From Vicinamibacteria bacterium (GTDB lineage: Bacteria > Acidobacteriota > Vicinamibacteria > Fen-336 > JAGNNV01), in assembly GCA_016650185.1 (NCBI GenBank), contig JAENWE010000238.1:1-6525 (forward strand): a stretch of 6,525 nt of DNA. Reading direction: 5' to 3'. Below the pieces are notes generated by a model that saw only the letters and a program-made list of their open reading frames with translations, did not search any database and was not told the origin of the DNA. The translations under genes and the position numbers were made by a program. Shown here in pieces: positions 1-5,198 of this stretch (position 1 is its first letter; every line of letters begins with the position of its first letter).

Positions 1-37
1 AGCCGCCTGCTTTGCCCCCCGCACCCCCGTTCGCTCC

Positions 38-56
38 GGCCGAAGTGAATTCGGCC
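38..56 (-). terminator. Hairpin after the M16 peptidase stop, possible weak terminator
   Basis: A perfect 7-bp inverted repeat (GGCCGAA at 38-44, TTCGGCC at 50-56) flanks a 5-nt loop. It starts 24 bases past the stop codon of the minus-strand M16 gene, where a terminator would be expected. Read on the minus strand, no T-run follows the stem; the next bases are G-rich. It is therefore not a canonical intrinsic terminator and could be an mRNA 3'-end stabiliser or chance in GC-rich DNA. I see no gene I can support in 1-80. Confidence 0.35.
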
Positions 57-80
57 TCCGCTTGGTGCGAGCGAACCGCG

Positions 81-1337
81 CTAGCCGATGGACGGGATGC
101 GGAGTTTCGTTCCCTTGAGGTTGCCGATCACCGCGAGAGTCAGCTTTTGGCTGAAGACTTTCTGGGCGAGCTTGGACACGTCGTCCGTGGTGACCGCGTC
201 GATGGACTTCAAGGTTTCGTCCGGCGAGACCGTGCGTCTGAAGTAGATCTCGTTTCGGGCGAGGGCGCCCATCCGTGACCCCGAGCCCTCCAGAGAGAGC
301 ACCAGTCCGCCCTTGAGGTTGTCTTTGGCGCGCTGAAGTTCGTCGTTGGGGACGCGCTCGTCCACCAGCCGCTTTACTTCGTCGTTGATCAAGGACAAGA
401 CGGTGTCCACGCGATCCTTCGAAGTGGCGGCGTAAATCGACAAGCTGCCGGTGTCCATGAATCCGGAGAGTCCGGCCGAGATTGAATACACCAGGCCTCG
501 TTTCTCGCGCACGTTCTGAAACAGTCGCGAAGAAACGCCCCCTCCCAAAACCGTGCCGAGCACGTGTGCGGTAAAACGGTCCTTGTGAGTGGAGGCTGGA
601 CCTGGCGCCCCCAGGCAGAGGTGGGTCTGGGCCAGCCTTTCCTTGTGTCTCCGGGTCAGACCGTGGTGGGGGGTGGGCCTCGTGTTCCTGGTATGAGCGC
701 GCCCTTGCGGAATGGCGCCGAAGAGCCGGGTGGCCAGCTCAACCGCTCGTCTTTCGGTGATTCGCCCGGCGATGGAGAGAACCAGGTTCGACGGCACGTA
801 GACCTTCTTGAAGAAACGCCTCACGTGATCCGGGTTGAAGCTCCGGAGCGCCTTGCGAGTGCCGAGAATGGGCCGTCCGATCGGGTGGTCGGGCCAGAGC
901 TGCGACGCAAACATCTCGCCGAGAATGTCGTCGGGGGTGTCGTCCACCATCGCGAATTCTTCGAGAATGACGGTCTTCTCCTTGGCCAGATCAGATCGGT
1001 CGAACCGCGGATTGACCAGGATGTCCGACAGGATCTCCGCGGATCGATTGACGTGGGAGTCGAGCACGCGCAGATGGAAGGCTGCGTATTCCTTGGACGT
1101 GAACGCGTCCATATGGCCGCCCATGGCATCCACGTCGATGGCGATCTGCTCGGCGCTCCTTGACGCGGTGCCCTTGAAAACCAGATGCTCAATGAAGTGG
1201 GCCAGCCCTCGCTCCGAGTCGTTTTCGTGCCGCGATCCGCGGCGGACGAACACGCCAATGGCGACGGAGCGGACCTGGGCCAAGGGCTCGACGAGGAGCG
1301 TCAATCCATTCTCAAAGACGTGCCGCGTTGCGCCCAT
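81..1337 (-). CDS. M16 family zinc peptidase (processing-peptidase/PqqL-like, single-domain-pair type)
   Basis: This encodes a 418-residue zinc metallopeptidase of family M16, which includes mitochondrial processing peptidase beta and bacterial homologues. The inverted zinc motif HxxEH is intact as HFIEH (H47, E50, H51). The third ligand is E127, 76 residues after H51, which is the family spacing. The C-terminal half carries the substrate-binding segment REKRGLVYS (R280, Y284). Length fits the usual ~410-430 residues, so the protein is complete and probably acts as a dimer. I chose ATG at 1335-1337 because the protein then begins MGATRHVFENGLTLL, the normal family N-terminus. An in-frame GTG at 1388 would add 17 residues rich in Cys. 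Neither start has a clear Shine-Dalgarno. No signal peptide is present from the chosen start, so a cytoplasmic location is likely. The gene is divergent from moeA. In many bacteria this family sits next to pnp or dut; neither is seen here, though 1-80 is too short to tell what follows. Confidence 0.95.
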   Translation of the reverse strand: MGATRHVFENGLTLLVEPLAQVRSVAIGVFVRRGSRHENDSERGLAHFIEHLVFKGTASRSAEQIAIDVDAMGGHMDAFTSKEYAAFHLRVLDSHVNRSAEILSDILVNPRFDRSDLAKEKTVILEEFAMVDDTPDDILGEMFASQLWPDHPIGRPILGTRKALRSFNPDHVRRFFKKVYVPSNLVLSIAGRITERRAVELATRLFGAIPQGRAHTRNTRPTPHHGLTRRHKERLAQTHLCLGAPGPASTHKDRFTAHVLGTVLGGGVSSRLFQNVREKRGLVYSISAGLSGFMDTGSLSIYAATSKDRVDTVLSLINDEVKRLVDERVPNDELQRAKDNLKGGLVLSLEGSGSRMGALARNEIYFRRTVSPDETLKSIDAVTTDDVSKLAQKVFSQKLTLAVIGNLKGTKLRIPSIG

Positions 1338-1402
1338 AACCGAACAGCATACCGTCGCGCTCAGGAACGTCCCGCACCCGCATCGCACGGAACCGTCGGA
1401 TT

Positions 1403-1418
1403 TGTTCCACTCAGAACA
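1403..1418. promoter_or_regulatory. Short palindrome TGTTC-N6-GAACA, candidate operator
   Basis: The half-sites TGTTC (1403-1407) and GAACA (1414-1418) form a perfect 16-bp dyad in the divergent intergenic region, 66 bp upstream of the M16 start codon. Size and symmetry suit a dimeric helix-turn-helix regulator. The order of the half-sites is opposite to the GAAC-N4-GTTC LexA box of Gram-positive bacteria, so I do not call it a LexA site. With only 5-bp arms it may be chance. Confidence 0.2.
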
Positions 1419-1505
1419 CGCTCGGGCACTTGGCGGGTCAGCCCACTCCAGGTTCGACCCCCAGCGGAGGCGGGATTCAATCGAGCCGGAGCGTCCCGGG
1501 GGTAT

Positions 1506-1526
1506 GGGGGGGGTAAAGCACCCCCC
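1506..1526 (+). other. G8-loop-C6 hairpin in the moeA leader region
   Basis: A run of eight G (1506-1513), the loop TAAAGCA (1514-1520) and six C (1521-1526) can form an all-GC stem of six pairs with a 7-nt loop. It lies 55 bp before the moeA start, and a run of five G (1498-1502) sits just upstream. No T-run follows, so it is not a standard terminator. If transcribed it would be a very stable leader structure. I do not recognise the multi-helix molybdenum cofactor riboswitch consensus around it. Confidence 0.4.
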
Positions 1527-1581
1527 ACGAAATGTGACCTGCGGCCCCCCAGCCAGAGAACGAAGCTACGATTGACCCCTC

Positions 1582-2814
1582 ATGATCTCCGTTGACGAGG
1601 CGCAGACCGTCGTTTTGGGCCACGTTTCCACCCTTCCCGCCGAGACCGTGCCGCTGGCCCGTGCGTTCTCCCGCATCCTCCGCGCTCAAGTCACGGCCGA
1701 CCGCGACCAGCCTCCGTTCAACCGGGCGGCCATGGATGGCTTTGCGGTCAGGTCGGTCGACGCGGCGGAGCCGAACGCGCGTTTAAGGATTTCGGGCGAG
1801 GTGCGCGCGGGCGCATGGCCCGATCGCCGCGTGGGTGAAGGCGAAGCCATGCGCATCATGACCGGCGCTCCTGTTCCGGAGGGCGCTGATGCCGTCATTC
1901 AGGTGGAGCGAACGAAGATGGCGGAAGTCGCAGCCGAGGGACCTTTCGAGGTTCTACTGGACGCGAGTGTCCGGGCGGGACAGAACATCGTTCCTCGCGG
2001 CTCAGAGGCGCGTGCGGGCATGGTTTTGCTGCGAGAGGGCATTCGGATCGGGGTCCCGCACCTTGCCGTGCTCGCCTCGGTGGGCGTGGCCGACCCTCAG
2101 GTTTCGCGGGCGCCGCGCGTCGCGGTCATCGTGACCGGTGATGAGGTGGTTGATCCGGGGGGCCAGCCCACCGCGGCGCAGATCCGCAACGCGAATGGTC
2201 CGGCTCTGAGCGCCTCGGTCCGGGCCGCGGGGGGCGTGCCGACGGATTTCGGCATCGTGCCCGACGATGCCGAAAAGACCCGCGCGGCGATCCAGCTCGC
2301 GCTCGATCAGGGGCACGACGCGATCGTGCTTTCGGGCGGCGTGTCCGCGGGCGATTTCGACTTTGTCGAGGAGGTGCTGGGTCAACTGGGCGTCACCCTA
2401 CACGTGACCGCGGTCCGCGTGAAGCCGGGCGCGCCCTTCGTGTTCGGCACGCGGGGTCCCACGCTGGTTTTCGGATTGCCGGGGAACCCGGTCTCCGCTC
2501 AAGTGACTTTCGAGTTGTTTGCGCGACCCGCGCTTCTCAAGATGCAAGGGGCAGGCCGCATTTTTCGCCCCTTGCTCGAGGCGACGCTCGAGGCGCCACT
2601 TGCTAACCGATCGGCCCGCCGCAACTATCTGCCTGTGATCGCGACCCAAGGTCAGGGCGGCCTGACCGCGAGACCTCTCAAGACCCAGGGCTCCGGCGAC
2701 ATCGTCGCCCACGCCCTCGCCAACGCTCTTGCGGTTCTGGAACCCGATCGACAAGACGCCGTCGCTGGAGATCGTCTTCTTCTCTTTCCGCTCTCATCCT
2801 TTCTCGAGGTCTGA
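1582..2814 (+). CDS. moeA: Molybdopterin molybdotransferase MoeA
   Basis: MoeA catalyses the last step of molybdenum cofactor synthesis: molybdate is inserted into adenylylated molybdopterin, releasing AMP. It acts in the cytoplasm as a dimer. The 410 residues match the E. coli protein (411) end to end. Recognisable blocks are FNRAAMDGFAVR (46-57, with D52 matching E. coli D59), RIMTGAPVPEGADAV (91-105), VTGDEV (184-189), LSGGVSAGDFDF (250-261, D260 matching D259), VKPGAPFVFG (280-289) and FGLPGNPVSA (297-306). E. coli D228 is kept in VPDD. D142 is replaced by Glu (E142), and the second Lys of E. coli IKPGKPF is Ala here; gephyrin also lacks that Lys. ATG 1582 is the earliest possible start, since an in-frame TGA lies at 1573-1575. 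No Shine-Dalgarno precedes it, so initiation may be leaderless or SD-independent. moaC follows after 3 bp, an operon partner in the same pathway. Confidence 0.98.
   Translation: MISVDEAQTVVLGHVSTLPAETVPLARAFSRILRAQVTADRDQPPFNRAAMDGFAVRSVDAAEPNARLRISGEVRAGAWPDRRVGEGEAMRIMTGAPVPEGADAVIQVERTKMAEVAAEGPFEVLLDASVRAGQNIVPRGSEARAGMVLLREGIRIGVPHLAVLASVGVADPQVSRAPRVAVIVTGDEVVDPGGQPTAAQIRNANGPALSASVRAAGGVPTDFGIVPDDAEKTRAAIQLALDQGHDAIVLSGGVSAGDFDFVEEVLGQLGVTLHVTAVRVKPGAPFVFGTRGPTLVFGLPGNPVSAQVTFELFARPALLKMQGAGRIFRPLLEATLEAPLANRSARRNYLPVIATQGQGGLTARPLKTQGSGDIVAHALANALAVLEPDRQDAVAGDRLLLFPLSSFLEV
2806..2810 (+). promoter_or_regulatory. Ribosome binding site of moaC
   Basis: GAGGT lies 7 nt before ATG 2818, inside the last codons of moeA. 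It supports this start over the internal ATG at 2887, which would remove the conserved LSH segment of MoaC, and it implies co-translation with moeA. Confidence 0.6.
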
Positions 2815-2817
2815 CCC

Positions 2818-3312
2818 ATGCCCTCTGCCCCCGCCAAGAAAAAAGCACCCAAGCTCTCCCACGTCTCCAGGAACTCGCGAGCGCGCATGGTGGACGTGAC
2901 CGACAAGGCCGACACGTTTCGCGAGGCCCGGGCGTCGGGACGGATCAGGATCTCGAAGGCGGCCATGGCCCTGGTACGTGAGCACAGTCTGGAGAAAGGA
3001 CCGGTGGTCGCGGTGGCGCGCTTCGCCGGTATTCAGGCGGCGAAACGCACTTCCGATGCGATCCCAATGTGTCACCCGCTGCTCCTCTCCCAGATCGACG
3101 TGGTCATCATTCCGAGACCCTTTGGTTTCGAAATCACCTCGACGGTGAAGACGCGAGGCCAGACCGGCGCGGAAATGGAAGCGCTGCATGCGGTCTCGGT
3201 TGCTGCGCTCACCATTTACGACATGGTGAAGGCCGCCGATAAGAAGATGGTCATCGGCGAAATTCGGCTTGAATCGAAGACGGGAGGGAAGAGCGGTGCT
3301 TTCCGTCGCTGA
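2818..3312 (+). CDS. moaC: Cyclic pyranopterin monophosphate synthase MoaC
   Basis: MoaC converts the MoaA product, 3',8-cyclo-7,8-dihydro-GTP, into cyclic pyranopterin monophosphate, the first stable intermediate of molybdenum cofactor synthesis. It is a cytoplasmic homohexamer. The 164-residue protein aligns over its whole length with E. coli MoaC (161). Conserved blocks are RMVDVTDKADTFREARA (23-39), GIQAAKRTSDAIPMCHPLLLS (71-91), TGAEMEALHAVSVAALTIYD (116-135) and SKTGGKSG (153-160). The catalytic and binding residues corresponding to E. coli K51, K67, H77, E112, E114, D128 and K131 are all present as K60, K76, H86, E119, E121, D135 and K138. The only addition is a short Ala/Pro/Lys-rich N-terminal tail of about ten residues. 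It lies 3 bp after moeA, has a good ribosome binding site, and overlaps the next gene by 17 bp. Its partner moaA is not in the window. Confidence 0.98.
   Translation: MPSAPAKKKAPKLSHVSRNSRARMVDVTDKADTFREARASGRIRISKAAMALVREHSLEKGPVVAVARFAGIQAAKRTSDAIPMCHPLLLSQIDVVIIPRPFGFEITSTVKTRGQTGAEMEALHAVSVAALTIYDMVKAADKKMVIGEIRLESKTGGKSGAFRR
3282..3287 (+). promoter_or_regulatory. Ribosome binding site deciding the dipeptidase start
   Basis: GGGAGG lies 8 nt before GTG 3296, within the 3' end of moaC. A longer in-frame option, TTG 3269, lacks such a site and would add nine charged residues. The site therefore favours the GTG start, which places a signal peptide near the N-terminus and overlaps moaC by 17 bp. 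Confidence 0.65.
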
Positions 3313-4354
3313 GACCTCCAGAAGTTCCGCCCGTGCGGAGTCGCCCGTACTGGCGGCTGCGCTGACCCTGTTTCTCGCGGGGCCTTTCGTCGCCGCCCAA
3401 CCCCTGGCCCTCCCTTCCCGCCCGTCGCCCGCGATCGAGGCGGTTGTGGGCGAATACGGCGAGGGCGATGCCCGTCTCGTTCTTCGCGAGATGCATGGCG
3501 CGCTCGAAGTCAGCGCGGATGGTCGCCACTTCGACGCTGTTCGCGATCTCGGCAGCGATCGTTTCGAGGCCGATCGCCTGGGTCCCTTTCGTGTGGATCG
3601 GGGCGTTCCGGAACGGCGGATCGATGGTCGGGGAGGGCAGTCTGTCGTTCAGGGGATCTCCCTGGGCCGCGCCTTTCTTCCTCGCCGCGACTTCGCGGGC
3701 ACGGAGGGAGTGTTCAGAATCACGCCTATGCGTCCGGTGGCGGAGCTCCTTAGGGAAGCTCGGTCCATGACGCCTCCGAGTGAGTCCGGTGATTTCCTTC
3801 CGAGCGATCTGGCGGACGTCCGGTCGCTCGACAAGTCGATCCGTCTCGACGTTCGTTATGCCACGAACGCCAATTTTCTCGCCACCCCGGTTTACGGCAA
3901 GTCCCAGGTCAGGCTTCAGCGACCGGCGGCCGAAGCGCTTGTGCGCGCGCACCGCGCCCTCAAATCCGCAGGCTACGGTCTGATGCTGCACGATGGCTAC
4001 CGGCCGTGGTCCGTGACCTGGATCTTCTGGAATGCCACCCCGGAAAGCTCTCGGGAGTTCGTAGCCGATCCGGCCAAAGGATCGAGGCACAACCGAGGCT
4101 GCGCCATCGACCTCACCTTGTTCGACCTGAAGACGAAACAGCCGGTCGAGATGCCGGGCCTCTACGACGAGATGTCTCCTCGGTCCTATCCTGATTACCA
4201 GGGCGGGACATCGAGGCAGCGCGCGCTGCGCGAGACGCTGCGGAAGGCGATGGAGCACGAAGGTTTCGCGGTGTACGACAGCGAGTGGTGGCACTTCGAC
4301 TACAAGGACTGGCCTTTATACCGAATCGGCAATGAGAAATGGTGGAAGAACTGA
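3296..4354 (+). CDS. Secreted D-alanyl-D-alanine dipeptidase (VanX/DdpX type, peptidase family M15D) with extra N-terminal module
   Basis: This is a 352-residue zinc dipeptidase expected to split D-Ala-D-Ala, in the periplasm or outside the cell. Residues 1-35 form a signal peptide: a polar start, hydrophobic core VLAAALTLFLA (18-28) and a likely cut after FVAA. Residues ~40-165 are an additional module I cannot name, with short alternating beta-like stretches. The dipeptidase domain runs from ~166 to the end. It contains LDVRYATNANF (184-194), GYRP with R236 matching VanX R71, the zinc motif SRHNRGCAID (H265, D272) and EWWH (E330 base, H333 ligand). All catalytic positions are present. Plain VanX/DdpX proteins are ~190-205 residues, so the N-terminal half is extra. 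No VanH, VanA, VanR or VanS gene is nearby, so vancomycin resistance is not implied; peptidoglycan turnover or D-Ala salvage is more likely. GTG 3296 is chosen for its ribosome binding site. The gene overlaps moaC by 17 bp, which suggests translational coupling. Confidence 0.94.
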   Translation: MLSVAETSRSSARAESPVLAAALTLFLAGPFVAAQPLALPSRPSPAIEAVVGEYGEGDARLVLREMHGALEVSADGRHFDAVRDLGSDRFEADRLGPFRVDRGVPERRIDGRGGQSVVQGISLGRAFLPRRDFAGTEGVFRITPMRPVAELLREARSMTPPSESGDFLPSDLADVRSLDKSIRLDVRYATNANFLATPVYGKSQVRLQRPAAEALVRAHRALKSAGYGLMLHDGYRPWSVTWIFWNATPESSREFVADPAKGSRHNRGCAIDLTLFDLKTKQPVEMPGLYDEMSPRSYPDYQGGTSRQRALRETLRKAMEHEGFAVYDSEWWHFDYKDWPLYRIGNEKWWKN

Positions 4355-4394
4355 AACGAGATCCCCGTCGTCACTTCGAACCACTCCCATTCTC

Positions 4395-5159
4395 ATGACA
4401 CCTGTCCCCACCCTCGATCTCGAGGACGCCCGCCTCCTCGTTCTCACCGGCGCGGGGGTTTCGGCGGAGAGCGGTTTGGCCACGTTCCGCGATTCCAACG
4501 GGCTGTGGGAGCAGCACGACGTTCAGGATGTGGCTTCGCCGGAGGGCTTTGAGCGCGACCCCCGGCTGGTCTGGAAGTTCTATTCACTGCGTCGGGAGCA
4601 GGCGAAAACCGTGCAACCGAACGCCGGTCATCGCGCCCTGGCGGACGTGGAGAAGCGCCTCCAGGATCGCTTCATGCTCGTCACTCAAAACATCGACGGC
4701 CTCCATCAGCGTGCGGGCTCCGATCGGGTGATCGAGATCCACGGGAGCCTGTTCCGCACGAAATGCTCCCGCTGCGATCGCGCCCCGTTTGACGATCAGG
4801 CCCTCTACCTCGAGGGAGCCCTTCCGGTTTGCCGGGTTTGCGAGGGCGCCGGTCACGAGGCGCTCCTCCGCCCCGATATCGTGTGGTTTGGGGAGATGCT
4901 GGATCAGGGCCACCTTCGGGCCATCGACGCTTTCATGCGGCGCGACCCCGGGTCTCCTTCCGTGTTCCTGGCCGTGGGAACGTCCGGTGTGGTCTGGCCG
5001 GTCGCGGGCTTGGTCAATCTCGCTCGCAGCCTGGGCGCCTCGACCTGCCTTGTGAACGCGGAACCCGCGGACAATACGTCTCGTTTTCACTCCTTTGTTC
5101 AAGGAAAAAGCGCTGAGGTTCTGCCCGCCCTTTTCGGGCTGAATCGGGCCGGCCACTGA
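4395..5159 (+). CDS. cobB: Sir2-family NAD-dependent protein deacylase (CobB-like, class III)
   Basis: This sirtuin removes acyl groups from lysines, consuming NAD+ and giving nicotinamide and O-acyl-ADP-ribose, in the cytoplasm. The 254 residues make a complete bacterial sirtuin. Visible are the NAD-binding GAGVSAESGLATFRD (19-33), TQNIDGLH (97-104), catalytic H116 in EIHGS, a four-Cys zinc site (C124, C127, C146, C149), RPDIVWFGE (159-167), VGTSG (194-198) and LVNAEP (219-224). Y63 and R66 in FYSLRRE match E. coli CobB Y92 and R95 (SIRT5 Y102/R105), the pair that binds the carboxylate of succinyl- or malonyl-lysine. Desuccinylase as well as deacetylase activity is therefore likely. I chose ATG 4395, 40 bp after the dipeptidase stop, because the longer option (ATG 4332) adds 21 low-complexity residues unlike sirtuins and overlaps the previous gene. 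Neither start has a Shine-Dalgarno. The symbol follows the CobB class and is less certain than the family. Confidence 0.96.
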   Translation: MTPVPTLDLEDARLLVLTGAGVSAESGLATFRDSNGLWEQHDVQDVASPEGFERDPRLVWKFYSLRREQAKTVQPNAGHRALADVEKRLQDRFMLVTQNIDGLHQRAGSDRVIEIHGSLFRTKCSRCDRAPFDDQALYLEGALPVCRVCEGAGHEALLRPDIVWFGEMLDQGHLRAIDAFMRRDPGSPSVFLAVGTSGVVWPVAGLVNLARSLGASTCLVNAEPADNTSRFHSFVQGKSAEVLPALFGLNRAGH

Positions 5160-5188
5160 TAATCAGGTTCGCGTCTCGCCCTCGATAT

Positions 5189-5194
5189 GGAGGT
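5189..5194 (+). promoter_or_regulatory. Ribosome binding site favouring a TTG start for the prolyl oligopeptidase gene
   Basis: GGAGGT, matching the anti-Shine-Dalgarno core, ends 4 nt before TTG 5199. The only in-frame ATG nearby (5187) overlaps this element and has no purine-rich site of its own. The element therefore points to TTG as the start, which removes four residues and leaves a cleaner signal peptide. Confidence 0.55.
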
Positions 5195-5198
5195 TTCC

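Larger units (their letters stand above)
1338..1581. other. Divergent intergenic region between the M16 peptidase gene and moeA
   Basis: This 244-bp stretch separates two divergently transcribed genes, so it should carry both promoters. It is GC-rich, and I found no pair of -35/-10 hexamers with proper spacing on either strand. It contains a TGTTC-N6-GAACA palindrome (1403-1418), a G8/C6 hairpin (1506-1526) and a second C6 run (1545-1550). Reading frames that cross it in several phases continue from antisense frames of the flanking genes and look non-coding. A T-loop-like GGTTCGACCCC near 1451 does not fold into a tRNA. Confidence 0.7.

Noticed and set aside
12..278. Plus-strand 88-residue frame at the left edge, Pro/Ala-rich at its start
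   Set aside because: Most of it overlaps the 3' end of the M16 gene in antisense, and the first 80 bases alone give no evidence of a gene.
1400..1475. Possible tRNA suggested by the T-loop-like GGTTCGACCCC near 1451
   Set aside because: The T-stem gives only three of five pairs, and no matching acceptor strand or anticodon arm is found at the required distance.
564..1595. Long plus-strand open frames across the M16 gene and the intergenic region (564-1163, 835-1575, 1185-1595)
   Set aside because: They are mostly antisense to the M16 gene, carry no recognisable domain, and end near the moeA start without a ribosome site.
3251..4294. A 347-residue open frame on the minus strand opposite the dipeptidase gene
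   Set aside because: It is fully antisense to a gene with intact zinc-peptidase motifs. Its translation is Arg/Gly/His-rich with no recognisable motif, as expected for antisense frames in GC-rich DNA.
3296..4354. Vancomycin resistance cluster suggested by a VanX-type dipeptidase
   Set aside because: VanX itself is cytoplasmic and accompanied by VanH and VanA. Here the protein has a signal peptide and an extra domain, and no ligase, dehydrogenase or two-component genes are nearby.
5122..5140. GCCCG/CGGGC hairpin near the end of the sirtuin gene
   Set aside because: It lies inside the coding sequence, encodes normal sirtuin C-terminal residues, and no T-run follows.
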